From NCBI GenBank assembly GCA_958418815.1, contig CATZGB010000027.1:1-39333 (forward strand): a stretch of 39,333 nucleotides of DNA, written 5' to 3'. Under the pieces are notes generated by a model, which was not told the DNA's origin, ran no database searches, and saw only the letters and a program-made list of their open reading frames with translations. Source of the stretch: an uncultured Bacteroidales bacterium (GTDB lineage: Bacteria > Bacteroidota > Bacteroidia > Bacteroidales > Muribaculaceae). Numbering within the stretch: the first letter of the stretch is position 1; each line of letters starts with the position of its first letter. This document shows, piece by piece, positions 28,976 to 36,975 of the stretch. Both the position numbers and the translations under genes were made by a program.

Positions 28976-31720
28976 TTAGAAGAGGCGTTCCTGGCCGATG
29001 ATTGAGTCGCGCAGCTCCTCGTCGCTCATCTCCGGTTCGGCCGGGACTGAGTCGTCGGGCTGCGAGTCAGGGCCGGGGCCGTCGTCGGCTGGCATCTCGA
29101 TGTCGGCCTCCGCGTCGGGGCGGGGCTCAATCTCGGTGATTTCGCCGAGCTTGAAGGTTGTGAGGCGTTTTCCCTTGGCCTTGAATGACTTGACGGCGAT
29201 GAAGTCTGTGGCGTCGACCTCGATTGCCTCCCTGTGGCTGTCGGGCCCGGCGAATGTGACGCTGAACCGTGCCCCCGGGGTGTCGGTCAGCAATATGAGC
29301 TGCGACTTGGGGTTGTCGCCGATGAACCGCTGCCGGCGGTTTGACGGCTCGAAGGTAAACCGTTTCAGGTAGGGGTAGCCCTGGTCTGCGTCAAACAGCA
29401 CCGCCGTCCAGATATGGCTCGGACGGTATTTCTCGATGCGCAGTATGTCGACATGGTCGTAATGGTTGGTGGCGTCGAAAGTGGTGAGGTAATATTCACC
29501 CTGCCGGGTGACCACCAGCACCTTGTCTTCGCCGAAGAACTCGCCGAGAAGTTCGCCGCGCCCGTCGTAGTTGAGGCGCAGCACGTCGCGGTCAAACCAC
29601 ACCTCGCGCCCTCCGAGGGTGGAGGTGCCTTTTTCCTTGAGCGAGAAACGGTGTACCTCGTTGCGGGTGACGATGTTGCCCAGGCTCTGCTTCCCCTTGA
29701 TGGCCAGCTCTGAGAAGTCGATGTCAAACTGCAGGCGGGTCAGGCGGGGCTTGGGCTTGAGGGTGACCTTCACAACCTCGGCCTCGCCGTTGGGGTTGGC
29801 CGAGAACCAGGCGATGCGGCTTCCGGCGGTACCGCGCGTGAGGTTGTACTCCTTGTCGCGTGTCACACCCGAGACCTTGAACCGCTTCATATAATATGTG
29901 CCTCCCCGGCCATCCTGGTAGATGACATTGTAGACCATGCGGTCATCCTTCTTGTCGAAAAGGCCGATATGCTTGACATTCTTGCCGATGAACAGCTTGT
30001 CGGCGACACGCACCACCTTGTAGCGCCCGTCGTTGTAGAATATGATCACCTCGTCGAGCACCGAGCAGTTGAAGAGGTATTCATCCTTCTTGAGCGACAT
30101 GCCGATGAATCCCTCATCGCGGTTGAAATAAAGCTTCTCGTTGGCCTCGGCCACGCGCGACGCCTCGATGTTGTCGAAGGCACGGACGACAGTGCGGCGC
30201 GGAAACGCCGCGCCGTATTTCTCCTTGAGCGACAGGAACCAGTCGACGGTGTAGTCGGTCAGATGGTCGAGATGACCTTTCAGTTCGGCGATGCGCTCGT
30301 TGTGGAGGGCGATGACGCGGTCGGCCTCCTTGGCCGAGAATTTCAGTATGCGCTTCATCTTTATCTCCATCAGGCGCAGCACGTCGTCGTCGGTCACCTC
30401 GCGGACGAGCTGGGGCAGGAACGGCCTGAGGCGTTTGTGGACGTGGGCCACCACGGCCTCCATCGTCTCCCCCTGCTCAAACTCCTTGTCCTTGTAGATG
30501 CGCTCCTCGATGAAGATGCGCTCCAGCGAGGCGAAATGGAGCTGCTCGCTGACCTCGCCGAGCTTTATCTCAAGCTCGCGGCGCAGCAGGTCGCGGGTGC
30601 GCTCGGCGCTGTGGCGCAGCAGGTCGCTGACGGTCAGGAATACAGGCTTGCGGTCGCTGATGACGCAGCAGTTGGGGGAGATGGCCACCTCGCAGTCGGT
30701 GAAGGCGTATAGCGCGTCGATGGCCTTGTCTGACGAGGTGCCGCTCTGGAGATGCACCAGTATGCGGGCCTGGTCGGAGGTGTTGTCGTCGACCTTGCGT
30801 ATCTTTATCTTCCCCTTCTCGTAAGCCTTGAGTATCGATTCGATGACGGTGCGGGTGGTCTTGCCGTAAGGTATCTCGGTGACGGCGAGGGTCACATTGT
30901 CGATTTTCTCGATTTTGGCCCTGACGCGCACGCTGCCTCCGCGCTCGCCGTCATTGTAGCGGGCCACGTCGATGAGTCCGCCGGTGGGGAAGTCGGGCAG
31001 CAGGGTGAACGCGCGTCCCTGCAGGTGGGCGATGGCCGAGTCGATAATCTCGTTGAAGTTGTGTGGCAGAATCTTCGAGGAGAGGCCGACGGCGATACCC
31101 TCGACCCCCTGGAAGAGCAGCAAGGGGAACTTGACCGGGAGGGTCACCGGTTCCTGCTTGCGGCCGTCGTAAGACGGCACCCAGTCGGTGATCTTGGCGT
31201 TGTAGAGCGCGTCGAGGGCGAAGGGGGAGAGGCGCGCCTCGATGTAACGTCCGGCAGCCGCGTCGTCGCCGGTGAGGATGTTGCCCCAGTTTCCCTGGGT
31301 GTCGATCAGCAGCTCCTTCTGGCCCAGCTGCACGAGCGCGTCCTTGATTGACGCGTCGCCATGGGGGTGGTACTGCATGGTGTTGCCGACAATGTTGGCC
31401 ACCTTGTTGTAGCGTCCGTCGTCGATGGTCTTCATCGAGTGGAGGATGCGTCGCTGCACAGGCTTGAGGCCGTCGTCGATATGCGGCACGGCGCGTTCGA
31501 GTATGACATATGACGCGTAGTCGAGAAACCAGTTGCGGTACATTCCCCCGAGCCTCAGGCGCGAGGCTTCGGTGCCGATGGTGGGGGGCAGCGCGCCCGC
31601 CTCCTCTTCCTCGGCGATTTCCTCGGCGGCCTCTTCTGCGAGGCTGCCGGCGGTCAGCTCATCCTCCGGGATGCGTTCGATGTCGTTTTTTCCTGGTGTA
31701 TTGTTGTCGGTCATTGTCAA
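28976..31720 (-). CDS. parC: DNA topoisomerase IV / gyrase subunit A
   Basis: The 914-residue product has an acidic N-terminal extension (about 1-45) and the breakage-reunion domain with catalytic Tyr159 after Arg158 (AAAGRYIEARLS). A DNA-gate region and a coiled-coil exit gate follow (YHPHGDASIKDALVQLGQKE, LMEIKMKRILKF). The C-terminal beta-pinwheel lies at about 540-840, and a Glu/Asp/Pro-rich tail ends the protein. It forms the A2 part of a type IIA topoisomerase and cuts both DNA strands. The C-terminal features place it in the topoisomerase IV-like group of Bacteroidota. The position matching E. coli GyrA Ser83 is Ala123. The partner B subunit is not in the window. The start may be Met1 or Met3. 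Confidence 0.93.
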   Translation of the reverse strand: MTMTDNNTPGKNDIERIPEDELTAGSLAEEAAEEIAEEEEAGALPPTIGTEASRLRLGGMYRNWFLDYASYVILERAVPHIDDGLKPVQRRILHSMKTIDDGRYNKVANIVGNTMQYHPHGDASIKDALVQLGQKELLIDTQGNWGNILTGDDAAAGRYIEARLSPFALDALYNAKITDWVPSYDGRKQEPVTLPVKFPLLLFQGVEGIAVGLSSKILPHNFNEIIDSAIAHLQGRAFTLLPDFPTGGLIDVARYNDGERGGSVRVRAKIEKIDNVTLAVTEIPYGKTTRTVIESILKAYEKGKIKIRKVDDNTSDQARILVHLQSGTSSDKAIDALYAFTDCEVAISPNCCVISDRKPVFLTVSDLLRHSAERTRDLLRRELEIKLGEVSEQLHFASLERIFIEERIYKDKEFEQGETMEAVVAHVHKRLRPFLPQLVREVTDDDVLRLMEIKMKRILKFSAKEADRVIALHNERIAELKGHLDHLTDYTVDWFLSLKEKYGAAFPRRTVVRAFDNIEASRVAEANEKLYFNRDEGFIGMSLKKDEYLFNCSVLDEVIIFYNDGRYKVVRVADKLFIGKNVKHIGLFDKKDDRMVYNVIYQDGRGGTYYMKRFKVSGVTRDKEYNLTRGTAGSRIAWFSANPNGEAEVVKVTLKPKPRLTRLQFDIDFSELAIKGKQSLGNIVTRNEVHRFSLKEKGTSTLGGREVWFDRDVLRLNYDGRGELLGEFFGEDKVLVVTRQGEYYLTTFDATNHYDHVDILRIEKYRPSHIWTAVLFDADQGYPYLKRFTFEPSNRRQRFIGDNPKSQLILLTDTPGARFSVTFAGPDSHREAIEVDATDFIAVKSFKAKGKRLTTFKLGEITEIEPRPDAEADIEMPADDGPGPDSQPDDSVPAEPEMSDEELRDSIIGQERLF

Positions 31721-31766
31721 GGCAAAGAATAGGGAAGTGGTGGGGCGCGGCGGGGCGCGCCGTCTG

Positions 31767-31774
31767 CAAAGTTA
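31767..31774 (-). promoter_or_regulatory. -7 box of the topoisomerase gene
   Basis: TAACTTTG on the minus strand, 46 nt before the first ATG at 31720. An 8-bp inverted repeat (ATCCCCCT/AGGGGGAT, 31803-31810 and 31826-31833) sits between this and the divergent promoter at 31862. Confidence 0.65.
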
Positions 31775-31861
31775 CGAAAAAAACTCCGTAAACCCTCCCC
31801 TCATCCCCCTAAATTTAAATAGGAGAGGGGGATTGATGTTGCGGGAATCGTGGAATATGCG

Positions 31862-31869
31862 TAACTTTG
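31862..31869 (+). promoter_or_regulatory. -7 box of the carbohydrate-binding protein gene
   Basis: TAACTTTG on the plus strand, 99 nt before the ATG at 31969. The leader shows no strong structure. Confidence 0.6.
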
Positions 31870-31968
31870 CCGCCGTGAAGCCGGGGCTGCCCGGCTCGCT
31901 TCGACCAAGACATACCTGCTTACTAAGTTAATCTTAACTACATTCATCTTTCAACCGTTTTTTCAACC

Positions 31969-33591
31969 ATGAAAAGATTTTTACTCGGGGCCGGAGTCCT
32001 CGGAGCCGTCATGGCCGCGCATGCCGACGGTGATCCCGTGGAGACCCGCGCCTATTATTCGACAAATCCCGGAAACGCCGTGGGCAAAGCCGCGACGATA
32101 ACAATCGACGGGGAGTTCACCGACTGGTCAGACGACATGATTGTGGCCACATGCGGCGCCAACGACATGGCCACCGCCTTCTGCGGCTCCCATGAGAACT
32201 GTGTCCTCGACTGTTACGCGCTCTATGCCGCCTGGGATGACGACAACCTCTATTTCGCCTGGCAGATGGTCAACACCGGCGATGTCTGGGCCCGTCCGGG
32301 CGACGGCCCGCTGACCGACGGTGGCCGCATCGGGGATGTCCCCTTCATCCTCTCGCTGTCGGTTGACCGCACCAAGCCCGGCATGACGGGCCATCTCACC
32401 GATGGCCGTTTCATCTGGGGCGACAACGCCACTAACGGCGTGGAGTTCACCTCACACACCGATTTCCTCTTCTTCATGAGCGGGAAGGTGGGCCAGGGCG
32501 CGCCCGCGATGTTCACCGGCAACGCCCAGGGGCTGACTGATTACGGTGCCAACTGCAAGCTGTTCAGCACTCTCGGCGTGTCATACGCGATGAAGGAGGG
32601 TTTCGCTCCCTCACACCTGTGGCGCCAGCGCACCACTGCCGACTGGTACAATCCGGGCGAACTGGCATCAGACCCCTCGGTGGTCGACAACATCTATGAC
32701 CCCGAATGCTACGACAACCTGATGGCCGGCCCTGTCGAGGGACTGAAGCCCCACGACACATCGTTTGACTCCTTCTATGAAATCAAGATTCCGATGACGG
32801 CTGTAGGCATCACCCGCGAGTGGCTTGAGGAGAACGGCATCGGCGTGCGCCTTGTCGCGACCCGTGGCGAGAGCGGCATCGACTGTGTGCCTTACGACCC
32901 CACTATGGCCGACAACATCCTCGGCCCGTATGGGAAAGACAACTCCACCTCGCATGAGAAGGATGACATCGACAACATCACCTACGCGCTCGCGTCGGTG
33001 GGGAATGTCCGCTCCAACGATGTCCCGACACCTCCGACTCCCCCGACTCCTCCCACGCCCCCGACCCCTCCCGCCGAGGGTGACTGGACGGTCTATTTCG
33101 TCAATGACGGCACCGCCGCGGCCTGGAACCCCGTCTATGCTTACATCTGGGAGCCTGCCAACGCCAACAAGGCTTACGCCGGCGCATGGCCCGGCACGGC
33201 CATGACCCAGACCGAGATTGAATCTTACGGCGAGGTGTGGGCCTACTCGTTCACCCCCGACAGCCCCTCGGCTTCGCTGATGGTGATTTTCAACAATGGC
33301 AGCGGCGGCTCAAGCAACCAGACCACTGACCTCGTCTGCGAGCCTGGCGGTGTCTACAAGTTCACCGGCAAGGTGGGCGAGTTCTCGGGGATTGAGAAGG
33401 TCGGCGATGCGGCCTCGTCGCTTCCCTACTCCATCGAGGGGCTGACCGTCACCGCCTCCGCGCCCGTGACTGTCTACAACGCCCAGGGCCAGGTGGTGGC
33501 AACAGCCGCCGCAGGCGCTGTGGAGCTGCCCGCCGCAGGTCTCTACATCATCTCCTCGGGCAACACGACAGGCAAGCACCTCGTGCGCTGA
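31969..33591 (+). CDS. Secreted carbohydrate-binding protein without a catalytic domain (CBM26-like)
   Basis: This 540-residue protein has a signal peptide (MKRFLLGAGVLGAVMAAHA). The large N-terminal domain, about 30-345, starts with ITIDGEFTDWSDDMIV and YALYAAWDDDNLYFAW, typical of carbohydrate-binding CBM9/DOMON-like folds. A proline/threonine linker of repeated TPP (about 353-368) follows, then a CBM26-like starch-binding domain at about 372-470 (WTVYFVNDGTAAAWN, YIWEPANANKAYAGAWPG). The C-terminal segment (about 490-540, VTVYNAQGQVVATA and GLYIISSG) resembles a sorting tail of Bacteroidales. No glycosidase motif is seen. It probably binds alpha-glucan on the surface or outside the cell. 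It has no Sus-type neighbours. Confidence 0.85.
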   Translation: MKRFLLGAGVLGAVMAAHADGDPVETRAYYSTNPGNAVGKAATITIDGEFTDWSDDMIVATCGANDMATAFCGSHENCVLDCYALYAAWDDDNLYFAWQMVNTGDVWARPGDGPLTDGGRIGDVPFILSLSVDRTKPGMTGHLTDGRFIWGDNATNGVEFTSHTDFLFFMSGKVGQGAPAMFTGNAQGLTDYGANCKLFSTLGVSYAMKEGFAPSHLWRQRTTADWYNPGELASDPSVVDNIYDPECYDNLMAGPVEGLKPHDTSFDSFYEIKIPMTAVGITREWLEENGIGVRLVATRGESGIDCVPYDPTMADNILGPYGKDNSTSHEKDDIDNITYALASVGNVRSNDVPTPPTPPTPPTPPTPPAEGDWTVYFVNDGTAAAWNPVYAYIWEPANANKAYAGAWPGTAMTQTEIESYGEVWAYSFTPDSPSASLMVIFNNGSGGSSNQTTDLVCEPGGVYKFTGKVGEFSGIEKVGDAASSLPYSIEGLTVTASAPVTVYNAQGQVVATAAAGAVELPAAGLYIISSGNTTGKHLVR

Positions 33592-33594
33592 GCC

Positions 33595-33620
33595 TGCCCC
33601 GGATGACGCTCCCGGGGGCA
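33595..33620 (+). terminator. Possible terminator of the carbohydrate-binding protein gene
   Basis: TGCCCC with CGGGGGCA forms a GC-rich short stem just past the stop codon. There is no real T-run. Weak support. Confidence 0.35.
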
Positions 33621-33689
33621 ATGCGGGCTGTTTTGTGGTGAATTATACCGATTTATCACGCCGCGACCCGCAAAAATGCGCCAAAAGAT

Positions 33690-33720
33690 TTTGTCAATCA
33701 AAAAAAACTCCGTAATTTTG
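33690..33720 (+). promoter_or_regulatory. Promoter of rpsU
   Basis: -33 TTTG (33690-33693), a 19-bp spacer and -7 TAATTTTG (33713-33720) match the consensus. The leader is about 95 nt and begins with a hairpin, GCCCCGC (33720-33726) pairing with GCGGGGC (33754-33760), with an inner AAAGG/CCTTT stem. Confidence 0.8.
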
Positions 33721-33821
33721 CCCCGCAAATCGCAAAGGCGCAAACCTTTGTGGGCGGGGCAAACCCCGGGATTTGCCGAGACAAGAATTAAACAAAACTC
33801 TAAGAATAAGAACCCCAAAAA

Positions 33822-34013
33822 ATGATTATCGTACAAGTTAAAGAAGGCGACAACATCGAAAAAGCTCTCAAGAAATTCAAGCGCAAATATGAGAAGACCG
33901 GCATCGTGAAGGAACTTCGCAGCCGCCAGGCCTTCGAGAAGCCCTCAGTGACAAACCGCAAGAAGATGATGAAGGCGGTTTACGTCCAGAAGCTGCGCCT
34001 CGTTGAGGAATAA
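33822..34013 (+). CDS. rpsU: Small ribosomal subunit protein bS21
   Basis: The 63-residue protein is a full match to the bS21 form: MIIVQVKEGDNIEKALKKFK, then KRKYEKTGIVKELRSRQAFE and a basic C-terminus. bS21 sits on the platform of the 30S subunit. In Bacteroidia it takes part in covering the anti-Shine-Dalgarno sequence, which explains the lack of Shine-Dalgarno sites in most genes here. No Shine-Dalgarno is visible before this start. It is followed by xer and hpf, a usual Bacteroidales order. Confidence 0.97.
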   Translation: MIIVQVKEGDNIEKALKKFKRKYEKTGIVKELRSRQAFEKPSVTNRKKMMKAVYVQKLRLVEE

Positions 34014-34080
34014 TTGATGTTTCGTAACATCGTCTGGGTTTTTCCTTGAGGAAAATTTGGATTTTACGAAGAAATGTCAT

Positions 34081-34161
34081 AACTTCGCTACCGGAGCCTC
34101 TCTCATTCTGCTCCCTTGACCGGCCCGGCCGGTGGTTATCAGTCTGACCGAAAGCGAAGTT
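34081..34161 (+). promoter_or_regulatory. Inverted repeat before the xer start
   Basis: AACTTCGCT (34081-34089) and AGCGAAGTT (34153-34161) form a perfect 9-bp pair, the second arm ending 4 nt before the ATG at 34166. The interior can pair further (CCGG with CCGG). If the region is transcribed, this would fold the start site into a stem. No promoter is clear between rpsU and xer (the nearest is TAACTTCG at 34079-34086). Confidence 0.35.
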
Positions 34162-34165
34162 GACA

Positions 34166-35152
34166 ATGCTGATACAATCATTTTTGACATACATCCGGTG
34201 TGAGCTGAGTCTCTCAGTTCATACCGTTTTGTCGTATTCTGTCGACTTGCGCCAGTTTCGCGGCTTTGTCACCGGCAAGCCGCAGCCCAAGCCACCGCTG
34301 CCGCAGGCTGATGACGGCTTCGACCCGCTGAGCGTCACCACTTCAGACATCCGCCAATGGCTGATGACCCTGGCCGAGGAGGGGATCTCGCCGCGCACCT
34401 TGCGCCGCAAGCTCACCGCCGTCAGCTCCTTTTACGCTTACCTGCTGCGCCAGGGGCTGACCGCGGTCAACCCCGCCCGCGACGTCGAGATGGCCAAGCT
34501 GCCGAAGCCCCTTCCGGTCAACCTGCGCCAGGCAGAGGTCAACCATATCATAGAGGAGGACATGGAGGATGCCTCGGCCTCGGGCGGCTTCATCGCCAGG
34601 CGCGACTCGCTGATTATGCTCATGTTGTATTCCACCGGGATGCGGCGCGCCGAACTGATAGGACTGGCCGACTCGGCGGTGGACACGGGGCGGGGCGAAC
34701 TAAAAGTGGTCGGAAAGCGTAATAAGGAGAGAATAATCCCCTTCGGGAGCGAGTTGCGCGAGGCGGTGGAGAGCTACCGCCAGGTGCGCGACCGGGTGGC
34801 CGGAGGGCCGACCGACGCTTTCTTTGTCAGGCCCGACGGCTCGCCGCTCTATCCGATGCTGGTGGAGAGGGTGGTCAGGAAAGCCCTGCAGGGACGCGCC
34901 CACGCCGGGAGGCTCAGCCCCCATGTGCTGCGCCATTCCTTCGCTTCCGACATGCTCAACAACGGCGCCGACCTGGTGGCCGTGCAGCAGCTCCTGGGGC
35001 ATGAATCTCTCGCAACTACACAGGTTTACACCCATATAACCTACCGAGATCTCAAACAGAATTACCAACTCGCCCATCCCCGGGCGGGAAACTCCGCGGC
35101 GGCGCGCTCCACGCAGCCGGGAGGCCCCGCCGGAAATGGCCCTAAAACCTGA
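34166..35152 (+). CDS. xerC: Xer-type tyrosine recombinase
   Basis: This 328-residue enzyme has an N-terminal SAM-like DNA-binding domain (about 1-110) and a C-terminal catalytic domain. Catalytic residues are Arg160 (TGMRRAEL), Lys184 (VGKRNKER), His253 and Arg256 (HVLRHSFA), His279 (LLGHESLATTQ) and the nucleophile Tyr288 (VYTH). Xer proteins resolve chromosome dimers at dif. XerC versus XerD cannot be decided from one copy, so the symbol is tentative. ATG at 34166 is preferred to TTG at 34160. A 30-residue Pro/Gly-rich tail follows the catalytic domain. The gene lies between rpsU and hpf. Confidence 0.93.
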   Translation: MLIQSFLTYIRCELSLSVHTVLSYSVDLRQFRGFVTGKPQPKPPLPQADDGFDPLSVTTSDIRQWLMTLAEEGISPRTLRRKLTAVSSFYAYLLRQGLTAVNPARDVEMAKLPKPLPVNLRQAEVNHIIEEDMEDASASGGFIARRDSLIMLMLYSTGMRRAELIGLADSAVDTGRGELKVVGKRNKERIIPFGSELREAVESYRQVRDRVAGGPTDAFFVRPDGSPLYPMLVERVVRKALQGRAHAGRLSPHVLRHSFASDMLNNGADLVAVQQLLGHESLATTQVYTHITYRDLKQNYQLAHPRAGNSAAARSTQPGGPAGNGPKT

Positions 35153-35161
35153 AAAGGAGGA
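35152..35161 (+). promoter_or_regulatory. Extended Shine-Dalgarno sequence of hpf
   Basis: AAAAGGAGGA lies 8 nt before the hpf ATG at 35169, matching the anti-Shine-Dalgarno at near full length. It begins inside the xer stop codon (35150-35152). No other gene in this window shows such a site. Confidence 0.8.
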
Positions 35162-35168
35162 CAAAACC

Positions 35169-35459
35169 ATGGATGTCAACATTCAAGCAATCAACTTCGA
35201 CGCGTCAGAGAAACTTGTCGCTTTCGTCAACAAAAAAGCCGAACGCCTCCAGCGTCATTTCCCCGATATAACCACCGTGGAGGTCAAGCTCACCGTGGTC
35301 AAGCCTGAGACGGCGATGAACAAAGAGGCGGTGATCACCGTCCTGGTGCCCAAGAGCGAATTTGTGGCCAACAAGACCGCTGACACCTTCGAGGAGGCGA
35401 TTGACCTCTGCCTGGAGGCTGTGGGCAAGATGGCCGAGAAAGCCAAGGAGAAGAAATGA
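35169..35459 (+). CDS. hpf: Ribosome hibernation promoting factor
   Basis: The 96-residue protein is a short-form HPF/YfiA family member. The beta-alpha-beta fold shows MDVNIQAINFDASEKLVAFV, NKKAERLQRHFPDITTVEVK and FEEAIDLCLEAVGKMAEKAK. It binds the decoding centre and forms inactive ribosome dimers or stabilises idle 70S ribosomes in stationary phase. The start at 35169 is fixed by the strong Shine-Dalgarno; the longer frame from 35136 adds residues inside xer. It is probably co-transcribed with xer. Confidence 0.95.
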   Translation: MDVNIQAINFDASEKLVAFVNKKAERLQRHFPDITTVEVKLTVVKPETAMNKEAVITVLVPKSEFVANKTADTFEEAIDLCLEAVGKMAEKAKEKK

Positions 35460-35628
35460 GCCGTCTCCGGGGCTGCCCGGAGTGTGAAGGGTGTCGCCCC
35501 GAAGCCACGCCCGATGACATAATGCAGGCGGAAGCCGTCCGGATGATTTCAGCCGGTGGTTTCCGCCTGTCGTGTCTGGCAGGGCGCCCGGCGGAGGCGC
35601 GGGAGTTGGTGTTTACCGAAAAAAGGAT

Positions 35629-35636
35629 TACATTTG
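35629..35636 (+). promoter_or_regulatory. -7 box of the dicarboxylate symporter gene
   Basis: TACATTTG lies 19 nt before the ATG at 35656, so the leader is short. It also rules out the frame start at 35572. Confidence 0.7.
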
Positions 35637-35655
35637 TGGCAGATTGACAATATCC

Positions 35656-36879
35656 ATGAAAAACGGAAACAAAAACAGAAAGAGAATAAGATTCGGACTG
35701 CTGCCGCGGATTGTGGTGGCGATAGCACTCGGCATCGTGTGCGGCTGGGTGCTGCCGATGTGGGCCACACGGATGTTCGCCACCTTCAACCAGCTGTTCA
35801 GCGAGTTCCTCGGGTTCTGCATCCCGCTGATAATCGTGGGGTTCGTGGCCCCGGCGATCGCCGACATCGGGGCCAAGGCGGGCAAGATGCTCGTCGCCAC
35901 CGCCCTGCTGGCCTATTTCGCCACGATGTGCGCGGGGATGCTGTCTTATGCCGCCGGGCAGTTGTTCTTCCCCGGGATGATTGCCCCCGACGGGTTTGTC
36001 GAGGCTGAGGCCGGGGCTGTCGAGATCGCTCCATGGTTCACGGTGACGATACCCCCGCTGATGAGTGTGATGACGGCGCTGGTGACCGCGTTTGTCGTGG
36101 GTCTGGGCGCGTCGCGTCTGAAAGGTGATGTCATCCGCGGACTCCTCGGCGAGTTCCGCTCGATAGTCGACATGGTGATACGCAAGGCCATAGTGCCGCT
36201 GCTGCCGGTCTATATCTTCGGCATATTCCTGGGGATGACCGCCGCCGGCGAGGTGGCCACTGTCCTGTCTGCGTTCCTGAAGATAATACTGGTGATATTC
36301 GCTCTCCATGTCCTGCTGCTTGTGGGGCAGTATGCCGTGGCGTCGCTTTTCGCCAAGGGTGGCATATCACGAAACCCCTTCAAGTTGCTGTGGACCATGA
36401 TGCCGGCCTATTTCACCGCCCTCGGCACACAGTCGTCGGCCGCGACCATCCCGGTGACCCTTGAGCGCACCATACGCATGGGGGTCGACAAGGACGTGGC
36501 CGGGTTCACCGTGCCGCTCTGCGCCACGATACATATGTCGGGGAGCTGCCTGAAACTTGTCGCCTGCGCCATGGCCCTGATGCTGCTGAAAGGCATGCCG
36601 TATGACTTCGGGATGTTCATGGGGTTTGTCGCGATGCTGGGAATCACGATAGTGGCCGCCCCCGGTGTGCCGGGCGGGGCGGTGATGGCCTCCCTCGGCC
36701 TGCTCAGCTCGATACTCGGCTTCTCCGAGGCCGACAACGCGCTGATGATAGCCCTCTACATCGCCATGGACTCGTTCGGGACCGCCTGCAATGTCACCGG
36801 CGACGGGGCGCTGTCGGTGATAATCAACCGTTTCTTCGGGCGGCGGTCTGCCCCGGGCGCGGTTTCCACGCCTGAGTAG
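35656..36879 (+). CDS. Dicarboxylate/amino acid:cation symporter (DAACS family)
   Basis: The 407-residue protein has eight or more membrane helices and the re-entrant loops of the SDF family. The N-terminal helices include FGLLPRIVVAIALGIVCGWV. The serine-rich first re-entrant loop appears as FTALGTQSSAATIPVTLE, the conserved helix as CATIHMSGSCLKLVACAMAL, and the second loop as APGVPGGAVMASLGLL. The substrate-binding DSFGTACNVTGD motif follows. These proteins import C4-dicarboxylates, glutamate/aspartate or serine/threonine with sodium or protons. The exact substrate is not clear. The mature start at 35656 follows the promoter at 35629. Confidence 0.92.
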   Translation: MKNGNKNRKRIRFGLLPRIVVAIALGIVCGWVLPMWATRMFATFNQLFSEFLGFCIPLIIVGFVAPAIADIGAKAGKMLVATALLAYFATMCAGMLSYAAGQLFFPGMIAPDGFVEAEAGAVEIAPWFTVTIPPLMSVMTALVTAFVVGLGASRLKGDVIRGLLGEFRSIVDMVIRKAIVPLLPVYIFGIFLGMTAAGEVATVLSAFLKIILVIFALHVLLLVGQYAVASLFAKGGISRNPFKLLWTMMPAYFTALGTQSSAATIPVTLERTIRMGVDKDVAGFTVPLCATIHMSGSCLKLVACAMALMLLKGMPYDFGMFMGFVAMLGITIVAAPGVPGGAVMASLGLLSSILGFSEADNALMIALYIAMDSFGTACNVTGDGALSVIINRFFGRRSAPGAVSTPE

Positions 36880-36905
36880 CCCCCGGGGTGAAGCCCGATA
36901 GCGGC

Positions 36906-36948
36906 GCAGGCCCGCGATGAGTGTCGTTGTTGCTCATCGCGGGCCTGC
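36906..36948. terminator. Bidirectional hairpin between symporter and trpS
   Basis: GCAGGCCCGCGATGAG (36906-36921) pairs perfectly over 16 bp with CTCATCGCGGGCCTGC (36933-36948), loop 11 nt. It lies between convergent stop codons. No T-run, but the stem is very stable. Confidence 0.7.
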
Positions 36949-36975
36949 GGCGTTGTGAGGGGATGGGGGCGGGCT

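Noticed and set aside
35335..36309. Minus-strand open frame of 324 codons
   Set aside because: Antisense to hpf and the symporter gene; composition is His, Arg, Gly and Gln-rich, as expected for the reverse of GC-rich coding DNA.
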